A DNA stretch of 7,393 nt from Porticoccaceae bacterium (GTDB taxonomy: Bacteria; Pseudomonadota; Gammaproteobacteria; Pseudomonadales; Porticoccaceae): positions 1 through 7,393 of the forward strand of contig JAUUYV010000079.1 of assembly GCA_030590275.1 (NCBI GenBank). The letters run 5' to 3'. A model generated the notes under the pieces. The model had not been told where the DNA came from and did no database searches. It saw only the letters and a program-made list of their open reading frames with translations. A program made the translations under genes and the position numbers. This document shows, piece after piece, positions 1-6,195 of the stretch; within the stretch, counting starts at the first letter, position 1; every line of letters begins with the position of its first letter.

Positions 1-85
1 ACCTATTGTAAGGATAGATCAAATGTATCGTGGTAAGGGAAGTCATACCAATGGAAACACGTCTGCGGGTGCTTTATAGACAGCG

Positions 86-144
86 ACTATGGCATAGTAA
101 GAACAAGTTGCGGCAACCGTGCATCACCACAGTACGTCGCCGAC
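86..144. promoter_or_regulatory. cluster of three short palindromes, possible operators
   Basis: Three perfect inverted repeats, each with a one-base centre, lie in 59 bases upstream of the CoA-transferase gene: ACTATGgCATAGT (86-98), GTTGCgGCAAC (107-117) and GTCGcCGAC (136-144). Their centres are 20 and 28 bases apart. Such sites suit dimeric repressors of the TetR, GntR or LacI kind, which often control catabolic operons. No regulator gene is present in the window and the three sequences differ from one another, so a shared binding protein is not shown. Chance is a real alternative, especially for the 9-base one. Confidence 0.3.
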
Positions 145-150
145 AAAAAT

Positions 151-171
151 TATAATGATTCAAAAGGAGAG
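151..171 (+). promoter_or_regulatory. possible -10 box and Shine-Dalgarno site of the CoA-transferase gene
   Basis: A perfect TATAAT (151-156) is followed by a strong AAGGAG (164-169) that ends eight bases before the GTG start at 178. The ribosome site decides the start codon: the ATG at 155 is in another frame. No good -35 box is seen 16-18 bases upstream of the TATAAT, and a start about seven bases downstream would give a very short leader. The ribosome site is therefore well supported and the promoter only weakly. Confidence 0.45.
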
Positions 172-177
172 TACACA

Positions 178-1410
178 GTGGATCCAAAACATATTCTTGA
201 TGGTATCAAGGTTCTTGATTTTACGCAGTTTCTTGCCGGCCCTTCAGCGACTCGACTGATGGCAGAGATGGGGGCAGAGATTGTTAAAGTCGAAGAGCCC
301 ACCATGGGCGATAATTCTCGTTTTTTCCCCTACAAAGCGCCGGATGGTAGGAGTGGTTACTACGTTCAGCAAAACAGGGGAAAAAAATCCCTTGCTCTCG
401 ACTTAAAATCGGAGAAAGGCAAGCAAATTATCCGTGAAATGATTCCCCAGTTTGACGTATTAATCGAAAACTTTTCAGCCGGTGTGATTGCTCGCCTGGG
501 CTTTGGTTGGGAGGAAGTAAAAAAACTCAATCCGCGGATGATCATGTGTTCCATCTCTACCTTTGGGCAGGAGGGCCCTCTTGCTCATTTGCCGGGCTAC
601 GACTATATCGCGCAGGGTTATTCCGGCGTGTCTGCGATGATCGGCCCTGCGGATGGTCCTCCTTCGCTGGTGGGGCTGGCGATTGGAGATACCTCAACCG
701 GCGTACATGCGGCCACCGCGATCGGATACTCACTGTTTCATCGCGAGCGTACCGGCAGAGGCCAGTATCTGGATATTGCTTTACTGGATACTTATTTCCA
801 TCACCATGAGCTCAATGTCGAGGATTACAGTGCCAGTAAGGGCACGTCGTTACCGAGGCGACTGGGGACTCATCACAAAGTTGCTGCTCCCGCAGGCATG
901 TTTAAAGGCAGGGATCGTTACTTTTTTATTATTGCTTTAGCACACCAGTGGCCCCCATTTTGCGATGCTATCGGTATGCCGGAGTTAAAGGAGGATCCTC
1001 GTTTTGCTGATCCGGAGACCAGAATTGAAAACCGCTTTGAGCTTGCTAAAATTATCGAGCAGTGGATGGCCGATCAGCCCAGCGACGACGCAGCGCAGAA
1101 AGTACTGGAAGATGGTCGAATCCCTGTTGCACCTATTCTAGAGGTCGAGGAGGCCATGGCTCACCCTCATCTGATTGAACGGGAGACGGTACGTACTATT
1201 TCTGATCGAAGTATCGGAGAATTCCAGGTTCCAGGGATGCCTTTGCGGTTTTCTGAATTCCCCGGCCACTTGCCCCTGATCGCGCCCTATTTAGGGGAGC
1301 AAAATGCAGAAGTACTGGAAGAGTATTTGTCGATGTCCCCTGAAGATATAGCTGGCCTGGAAAAGGAAGGGATTCTTGGTTCAGAAGCCATACCTTCAAT
1401 AACTAAGTGA
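178..1410 (+). CDS. family III CoA-transferase (CaiB/BaiF type)
   Basis: Cytoplasmic enzyme expected to move CoA from one acyl-CoA to a free carboxylic acid, as formyl-CoA transferase and CaiB do. The 410 residues match the usual family length. The N-terminus has the typical LDGIKVLDFTQFLAGP start of the Rossmann-like domain, then MAEMGAEIVKVEEP, the block LGFGWEEVKKLNPRMI, and the GYDYIAQGYSG region. Asp171 in GDTSTG sits where the family's catalytic aspartate, which forms the acyl anhydride, is expected. It is followed by ERTGRGQYLDIALLD, a strongly conserved family stretch. The start is GTG, chosen for the strong AAGGAG eight bases upstream and the match to family N-termini. The next gene starts 81 bases downstream on the same strand and encodes a thiolase-fold protein, so a role in activating an acid for CoA-dependent breakdown is likely. 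Substrate and CoA donor cannot be read from the sequence. A racemase of the AMACR branch is a less likely alternative. Confidence 0.9.
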   Translation: MDPKHILDGIKVLDFTQFLAGPSATRLMAEMGAEIVKVEEPTMGDNSRFFPYKAPDGRSGYYVQQNRGKKSLALDLKSEKGKQIIREMIPQFDVLIENFSAGVIARLGFGWEEVKKLNPRMIMCSISTFGQEGPLAHLPGYDYIAQGYSGVSAMIGPADGPPSLVGLAIGDTSTGVHAATAIGYSLFHRERTGRGQYLDIALLDTYFHHHELNVEDYSASKGTSLPRRLGTHHKVAAPAGMFKGRDRYFFIIALAHQWPPFCDAIGMPELKEDPRFADPETRIENRFELAKIIEQWMADQPSDDAAQKVLEDGRIPVAPILEVEEAMAHPHLIERETVRTISDRSIGEFQVPGMPLRFSEFPGHLPLIAPYLGEQNAEVLEEYLSMSPEDIAGLEKEGILGSEAIPSITK

Positions 1411-1491
1411 TTCAAAACCTGTAATGAAAGTGTTGGGTTTTATTTCCCGAAAATTCGTGTTTCAGATTTAGTACCCTGGAAAGAAAGGCTT

Positions 1492-2673
1492 ATGACAGAG
1501 AGAACACTAAGAGGCAAAGTCGCGGTAATCGGCCTGGGCGAGACCACCTATTACAAGCGTGGCGGCTCGGAGGATCCGGAGTTTGTGTTGGCGTTAAAAG
1601 CCATTTTGGCGGCGTGTAAAGATGCGGGCGTCGATGTCAGGAATGTCGACGGGTTTGCTTCCTTTAGTAATGATCGAAGTGACCCATCTCGCCTGTCGGC
1701 TGCACTGGGTATGCGAGAGTTGAAATTCGCGAACATGCAGTGGGGCGGTGGTGGGGGTGGTGGCAGTGGTGCCGTTGCTAATGCAGCAGCGGCTATAGCG
1801 TCGGGTGTTGCCGATTGCGTGGTGGTGTTCCGGGCTTTGGCGCAGGGCCAGTTTGCTCGCTTTGGTCAGGGTTCGAAATCTTCGGGGGTGTCGGGAGACC
1901 CGGCGTATACAGTTCCCTACGGGATGATGTCTCCAGCACAAATGTTCGCCATGCGTTGCACGCGGCATATGCACGAAACCGGGGTTACCCGCGATACCTA
2001 TAAGGCGGTATCTCTGGCTACGTATCATCATGCTCAGAATAATCCCCGTGCGGTGATGTATGGTCGGCCGCTAAGTGCCGAGAAATACGATCAGGCCCGC
2101 TGGATCGTGGAGCCCTATCAACTTTACGATTGTTGCATGGAAAACGATGGAGCGGCAGCCATGGTGCTGGTGTCGGCTGAGAAAGCCAGAGACCTTGGCC
2201 ATAAGCCTGCGTATCTTCTCGGCGCTACAGCTGGGTCGGAACACCGCAATGCCGCGCCGTGCCATAACGCCCCGCTCTATGCGACTTCTAGCTTTACTAC
2301 GCTGGCGCCGCGACTGTACAAAATGGCAGGTGTGGGTCCCCTGGATGTGGATGTACTACAAAGCTATGAGAATTTTACCGGTGGTGTGGTCATGTCCATG
2401 ATCGAACACGGTTTTTGTGAACACGAAGAAGCCAATGAATTTATTACGTTTGATAACCTGGTGGCCTCTACTGGCAAGCTTCCACTAAACACCAGTGGTG
2501 GGAACCTGGCTGAATGCTATATGCACGGGCTTGAGCTGATTGTTGAGGCCGTTCGTCAGATCAGGGGAGAGTCCCCCAATCAGGTATCTGGCGCGGAGAT
2601 TTCCATGGTTACCTCGGGTCCCATGGTTACGCCGGTCAGCAACTGTATCTTTGGCAGCCAGGAGACACTGTAA
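1492..2673 (+). CDS. thiolase-fold lipid-transfer protein, Ltp2-like aldolase candidate
   Basis: A 393-residue protein of the SCP-x/lipid-transfer branch of the thiolase superfamily. The N-terminal domain begins VAVIGLGETTYYKRGG. The loop that carries the nucleophilic cysteine in true thiolases is here a run of seven glycines (85-91) followed by Ser92-Gly93, so no cysteine is available. Near the C-terminus NTSGGNLAECYMHG replaces the thiolase GHPxG motif, putting Tyr343 where the histidine should be. QSYENF puts Tyr292 where HDxF would be. The second catalytic cysteine is also absent, with VTSGP in its place. From memory of published Ltp2-ChsH2 work, that retro-aldolase likewise lacks both cysteines and uses tyrosines in place of oxyanion-hole histidines. 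The stop overlaps the start of the DUF35 gene by one base, so translation is probably coupled and the two products probably form a complex. An A/G-rich stretch, AAGAAAGG, lies just before the ATG. An acyl-CoA carrier or non-aldolase role remains possible. Confidence 0.82.
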   Translation: MTERTLRGKVAVIGLGETTYYKRGGSEDPEFVLALKAILAACKDAGVDVRNVDGFASFSNDRSDPSRLSAALGMRELKFANMQWGGGGGGGSGAVANAAAAIASGVADCVVVFRALAQGQFARFGQGSKSSGVSGDPAYTVPYGMMSPAQMFAMRCTRHMHETGVTRDTYKAVSLATYHHAQNNPRAVMYGRPLSAEKYDQARWIVEPYQLYDCCMENDGAAAMVLVSAEKARDLGHKPAYLLGATAGSEHRNAAPCHNAPLYATSSFTTLAPRLYKMAGVGPLDVDVLQSYENFTGGVVMSMIEHGFCEHEEANEFITFDNLVASTGKLPLNTSGGNLAECYMHGLELIVEAVRQIRGESPNQVSGAEISMVTSGPMVTPVSNCIFGSQETL

Positions 2674-2675
2674 TG
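2660..2675 (+). promoter_or_regulatory. Shine-Dalgarno site and TAATG stop-start overlap
   Basis: AGGAG (2660-2664) lies within the end of the thiolase-fold gene, eight bases before the ATG at 2673. The upstream stop TAA (2671-2673) shares its last A with that ATG. This arrangement supports the chosen start and suggests coupled translation of two interacting proteins. Confidence 0.75.
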
Positions 2676-3119
2676 GGTGAGTCAAAATTTTACCTGAAGG
2701 AAGGTCTTCCGGCTCCAATGCCTGCTCGGGACGGCCTGGATACACCCTATTGGGAGGGCCTTAGGGATAATAAACTTGTGGTGCAACGATGTAATGAGTG
2801 CCACGAGTGGCGATGGGGTCCGGAATGGATTTGCCATGCTTGCCGTTCCTTCGATGTTGGCTGGTGCGAAGTTGAAGGCAATGGCCAGATATACAGCTGG
2901 GAAAGAGTGTGGCACCCGGTGCATCCCGCCTTACAGGAGCAGGGCCCTTATATTGTGGTGCTGGTTGAATTACCCCATGCCGGTAACATCCGAATGGTTG
3001 GGAATCTTCTTGGCGATCCCAGGCAGGATGTTGTAATTGGCGCTTCGGTAAGTGTGATATTTGAGCATCATCAAGATGACAAATTACCTTTTACTCTGGC
3101 GCACTGGAAAACAGATTAA
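2673..3119 (+). CDS. stand-alone zinc-ribbon/OB-fold DUF35 protein (ChsH2 C-terminal type)
   Basis: A 148-residue member of the DUF35 family, which pairs with thiolase-fold enzymes that handle acyl-CoA. The N-terminal helix region includes DGLDTPYWEGLRDNKLVVQ, typical of the family. It is followed by a complete rubredoxin-like zinc ribbon with Cys40, Cys43, Cys54 and Cys57 (CNEC and CHAC). From about residue 62 an OB-fold follows, with GNGQIYSWERVWHPVHP and a strand rich in hydrophobic residues (GPYIVVLVELP). In the steroid side-chain aldolase the DUF35 part belongs to the hydratase subunit ChsH2; here it is a separate small protein with no MaoC-like hydratase attached. It overlaps the upstream gene by one base and should form a complex with its product. 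Its task is probably structural or CoA-binding rather than catalytic. The family call is firm; the partnership is inferred from gene order and family knowledge. Confidence 0.88.
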   Translation: MGESKFYLKEGLPAPMPARDGLDTPYWEGLRDNKLVVQRCNECHEWRWGPEWICHACRSFDVGWCEVEGNGQIYSWERVWHPVHPALQEQGPYIVVLVELPHAGNIRMVGNLLGDPRQDVVIGASVSVIFEHHQDDKLPFTLAHWKTD

Positions 3120-3181
3120 ATAATAAAATTACGACTGACGCGGTAGGTGCACAAAGTTTTGCTAGAAGGAAAGTGAATATA

Positions 3182-4066
3182 ATGAACCTTAAGACAGCAA
3201 TAATCTCCTGTCTGGTATTTATTGCTTCGTGCTAAGGGGATTCGATGGTCAGTCTGGATTGCTATTCAACGGATAAGATCACACCTTATTGTGAATTCAA
3301 AAACCCCGAAGACGCGGTGGTTTTGCCGAATGGTCAAGTCATCGTTAGTTAGATGGGAAAGCTGGAAGAAAAAAATTCCGGATAGCCTGATGTTGGTTGA
3401 TCTCGATACGAACAAGGTTTCAACTCTGTTCGGCAACGGCTATCCCGCCGAGGACTCAGGGCACGATCCGGGTGATACCAGCTGGGGCAACCTGGATTGT
3501 ACGGGTAGTCCCCATGAATTTTTTCTCCCCACGGCATTAGCTTGTTAAAGCGTGCCGATGATCGCTTGCAGCTTATGGTAGTCAATCATGGGCATCGCGA
3601 GTCAGTAGAGTTTTTCGAGGTATTCGTTGATGAAAACACTGTTTCAATGATCTGGCGTGGTTGTGTGCTTGCTCCCGATCAAGAGTTTCACAACGATGTG
3701 GTTGCCCTGGCTGATGGCGGTTTTATTGTTAGCAATAGGTATCGCACGGTTGGGATGAAAATTTTCGGTTTTCATCCTGGTACCAATAAAGCACTGCCTG
3801 GTATGGACTCTGGTTATCTGCTGGTTGCCTCCCAGAACGGCTCCATGCTCGAACTAAGGTCCTGTGTTCATCAACCGGAGGAGACTTGTCTGCTTCCCTT
3901 TGAGATCGTTCAGATTGACCCGGAAACCATGGAATGTGAAGTGGTGTTTAGACAGGAGGGTCCGCCCATGGGTATAGGAACGGTGGCTGTGCAAATTAAC
4001 GATGATTTACTTATTGGTTCTTTCCTGGGTGATCGAATGATTGTTACGCCTTATTCTGTAGGATAA
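3182..4066 (+). pseudogene. broken lipoprotein-type paraoxonase/SMP-30-like beta-propeller hydrolase
   Basis: Piecing the frames together gives a product of about 294 residues. It opens with a lipoprotein signal, MNLKTAIISCLVFIASC, whose IASC fits a lipobox; AAGGA at 3166-3170 precedes the ATG. Right after the cysteine there is a stop (TAA 3233-3235). The same frame then reads on through NPEDAVVLPNGQVIVS to a TAG (3350-3352). An extra base in the A7 run at 3369-3375 shifts to the next frame, which reads DSLMLVDLDTNKVSTLFGNG up to GSPHEFF. One base missing near the T6 run at 3519-3524 restores the first frame at FSPHGISLL. The rest, to 4066, is open. Motifs resemble paraoxonase/arylesterase calcium propellers: the Glu-Asp pair in NPEDAVV, PHGIS, VVNHGHRESVEFFEV and FHNDVVAL. 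The +1 and -1 shifts cancel, so total length stays a multiple of three. Sequencing error could explain the homopolymer shifts but less easily the two stops. Confidence 0.72.
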
Positions 4067-4087
4067 GGTATAGCAGGTTTCTATACC
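4067..4087 (+). terminator. perfect 7-bp stem-loop after the broken gene
   Basis: GGTATAG (4067-4073) and CTATACC (4081-4087) form a perfect stem around a seven-base loop, starting on the first base after the TAA of the broken lipoprotein gene. The place suits a terminator or an mRNA 3'-end stabiliser. The stem is not GC-rich and only a loose T-rich stretch (from about 4096) follows, so classical intrinsic termination is not certain. An operator for the downstream gspAB genes is an alternative. Confidence 0.4.
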
Positions 4088-4146
4088 CACCAGCTAATTT
4101 GTTTTACTCCCATAGCCGCGGGTAGCAAGCCCTTATCTAAATACCT

Positions 4147-4195
4147 TTGGCTAGTTCACCGCGTATTGAGTAAAGTTTTTGTTTCCTGGTAAAAA
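4147..4195 (+). promoter_or_regulatory. possible promoter region of gspAB
   Basis: The space between the stem-loop and gspA is AT-rich and should hold a promoter, since the upstream gene is unrelated and broken. Two weak sigma-70-like pairs can be drawn: TTGGCT (4147-4152) with TAAAGT (4171-4176), and TTGAGT (4166-4171) with TAAAAA (4190-4195), each with about 18 bases between. Neither is close to consensus, so only the region, not the exact start, is proposed. Confidence 0.25.
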
Positions 4196-4230
4196 ACAAT
4201 ACGTTACTATGGACTGTCACCAGGTGGTCT

Positions 4231-6195
4231 ATGCATTACGAATCTCATTTCGGATTAACAAGAGCTCCCTTTTCCATATCGCCCGACCCTGCCTTTTTAT
4301 ATTTGACGCACGGGCATCGGGAGGCGCTCGCTCATTTGTTATACGGGATAAAACACCAGGGCGGTTTTGTCTTGCTCACTGGCGAGATTGGAGCAGGTAA
4401 GACGACGGTGTGTCGATGCTTGCTGGAATTATTACCAAGCAATATCGATGTTGCGTTGGTGCTTAACTCGCTACTTAACGAAGCTGACTTTCTAGCTGCA
4501 ATCTGTGATGAATTAAAGATTTCCTATCCGGATAATTCGTCTGGCACTAAAGGGTTTATGGATCGTATTCAGGAATACTTACTCGAATCCCATGGCGAGG
4601 GGCGTGATGTAGTGCTTATCATTGACGAAGCCCAGAATTTAAACCGTAACGTCATGGAGCAATTGCGGCTGCTGACTAACCTGGAGACCAGTGAAAAAAA
4701 ACTATTGCAGATTATTCTGATAGGTCAGCCTGAATTGCGGGATTTGATTAGCCAGCCGGAACTGCAGCAGATGGCGCAGCGAATAACTGCTCGTTTTCAT
4801 CTGGGGGCACTAAATTTTCGCGAGGTAGAGGCTTATATTAGACATCGACTAAAGGTGGCTGGCTATGATATCGATACCAAAAATCAGCTTTTTACGCAGG
4901 ATAGTATTCATTATGTCGCGAAGATGTCTGGTGGGATTCCTAGGCTGATCAATATTTTGTGTGACCGTGCTTTACTAGGCGCTTACCTTAGTAATTCGAG
5001 CGTGGTTTCTCTCGGCTTTTGTAAAGCGGCAGCTCGAGAGGTTATTCCGGGTCGTCATTCTGTGAGTCGATTTGTGATGGCCCCAGCTTTGCGTTTGTTA
5101 ATTCCTGTCATACTTTTGTTAGTGCTTGGCTTTGCACTGTCATTTTTACTTCGCCGAGAAGCTCTAACCATCCCCGAAGAGGAGGTAATTGCTGAGTCGA
5201 ACCTGGAATCTCCACCAGTCAGGCCGGTTTTGAGGAAGGAGGCAGTAGAGGTTGCATCAAGGTCTAGTGAGATCATCAGGTCTGTGCCCCACCAGATCGA
5301 AGTTGAAAGTTCGTCCGAACTAAATGGACAGCATAGGTTTGACGAGCAAAGTGCTTCCCCTCAGATCTTGAGTGATGCTTTAGATAGTGATGGCCCGGAT
5401 GGTGATAGTTTAGATAGTGATACATCGGGTGGCGAGAAGGAAGCTGAGAACGAGATTAGGAGCGAAGCTAAGCAAGAAGGGGCGGGCAAGTTACTCCTGC
5501 AGAACTCGTTTTCCTCGCTCGAACGCGAAGCATTTAAAACTGTTTTTTCGCGATGGGACTTAACGGGTGAACTCGATTCGGACACAGTCCCCTGCGATTT
5601 TGCCACTAAGAGCGGTTTGCGCTGCTTTTCTGGCGAGGGTGATTTGGCTTTGTTAGTCAGGCTTAATCGCCCCGCAGTTTTAACTTTGTATGATCAACGG
5701 GGTGGCAAAGTACCGGCTATCTTACTGGGCGTGACAGACAGCGAGCTGACACTTGATCTGGCTGGGACCAGCGAATCTTTTTTGCGGTCTGAGTTTGGTC
5801 GCTTGTGGCAAGGAGAATTTACACTGGTATGGCACCCACCTACCGGTTTCAATGAACCAGTACGGTATGGTGACCAGGGCGATCTGGTCGCCTGGTTGTT
5901 GCAACAAATCGGTGGGGTAAGGGTAAGTACTGAGGCCGCTGTTTATGATAGTGAGGCCGGTGCAAAAATACGGAAATTTCAAATTGAAAGTGGGTTGGTG
6001 CCGGATGGCGTTGTAGGCCCGCAGACCTTGATCTCTCTGCAAAACCTTGGTGGAGAGGCCAGGCCGGGTTTGTTTGTAGATGAAGTGGTCAAAGCTCAGC
6101 CAGTCCAGGATAGTTTAGCTAAGTCCATTGAAGAGGGTATAGAAAATAGCGACATCAGTCAGACCCGGCTACCGAACGATATTGGTGGCCAATAA
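4231..6195 (+). CDS. gspA: GspA/ExeA: inner-membrane ATPase with peptidoglycan-binding domain
   Basis: A 654-residue ExeA-type protein that, with GspB, is known in Aeromonas to bind peptidoglycan and help the type II secretin assemble in the outer membrane. The N-terminus MHYESHFGLTRAPFSISPDP is the family signature and fixes the start; AGG at 4222-4224 is a weak ribosome site. The cytoplasmic AAA ATPase has Walker A GEIGAGKT (51-58, Lys57), Walker B LIIDEAQ (Asp132, Glu133), the sensor-like stretch IILIGQPEL (161-169) and arginines Arg184 and Arg188 near the finger position. A single membrane segment spans about 289-307. A long Ser/Asp/Glu-rich linker (about 310-430) crosses the periplasm. 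Residues 442-537 form a degenerate C39-peptidase-like domain. Cysteines occur in PCDFATKSGLRC, but the usual histidine before the VVL-type strand is missing (KVPAILLGV), so it is probably not a protease. Residues 544-606 are a peptidoglycan-binding domain with GLVPDGVVGPQT. gspB follows with no gap. Confidence 0.93.
   Translation: MHYESHFGLTRAPFSISPDPAFLYLTHGHREALAHLLYGIKHQGGFVLLTGEIGAGKTTVCRCLLELLPSNIDVALVLNSLLNEADFLAAICDELKISYPDNSSGTKGFMDRIQEYLLESHGEGRDVVLIIDEAQNLNRNVMEQLRLLTNLETSEKKLLQIILIGQPELRDLISQPELQQMAQRITARFHLGALNFREVEAYIRHRLKVAGYDIDTKNQLFTQDSIHYVAKMSGGIPRLINILCDRALLGAYLSNSSVVSLGFCKAAAREVIPGRHSVSRFVMAPALRLLIPVILLLVLGFALSFLLRREALTIPEEEVIAESNLESPPVRPVLRKEAVEVASRSSEIIRSVPHQIEVESSSELNGQHRFDEQSASPQILSDALDSDGPDGDSLDSDTSGGEKEAENEIRSEAKQEGAGKLLLQNSFSSLEREAFKTVFSRWDLTGELDSDTVPCDFATKSGLRCFSGEGDLALLVRLNRPAVLTLYDQRGGKVPAILLGVTDSELTLDLAGTSESFLRSEFGRLWQGEFTLVWHPPTGFNEPVRYGDQGDLVAWLLQQIGGVRVSTEAAVYDSEAGAKIRKFQIESGLVPDGVVGPQTLISLQNLGGEARPGLFVDEVVKAQPVQDSLAKSIEEGIENSDISQTRLPNDIGGQ
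5379..5421 (+). repeat. 13-base direct repeat in the gspA linker
   Basis: TTTAGATAGTGAT occurs at 5379-5391 and again at 5409-5421, 30 bases apart and in frame. Each copy encodes LDSD within the acidic linker of GspA. It looks like a small in-frame duplication in a low-constraint segment. Such repeats can let linker length vary between strains. Confidence 0.6.

Noticed and set aside
2..79. Open frame on the + strand from the left edge, 25 codons ending in TAG, possibly the tail of an upstream gene
   Set aside because: Too short and without any recognisable protein pattern; an open stretch of this length is expected by chance.
1093..1325. AGTACTGGAAGA occurring twice within the CoA-transferase gene
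   Set aside because: Both copies encode similar helix segments (KVLEDG and EVLEEY); short coding coincidence with no other repeat features.
1594..2031. Long - strand open frame inside the thiolase-fold gene
   Set aside because: It lies wholly antisense to a well-supported gene, and its protein is rich in His, Arg and Thr with no family pattern.
3369..3524. Programmed ribosomal frameshifting at the A7 and T6 runs
   Set aside because: Two in-frame stops upstream would already end translation, and two opposite shifts would both be needed; decay or sequencing error explains it more simply.
3222..3548. Open frame of 108 codons read as a separate gene
   Set aside because: Only its second half (from about 3381) reads as protein of the propeller family; the first half is the wrong frame of the same broken gene.
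3542..4066. Open frame of 174 codons starting at TTG, read as a separate gene
   Set aside because: It is the C-terminal part of the broken propeller gene, joining in frame with FSPHGIS just upstream; no ribosome site precedes the TTG.
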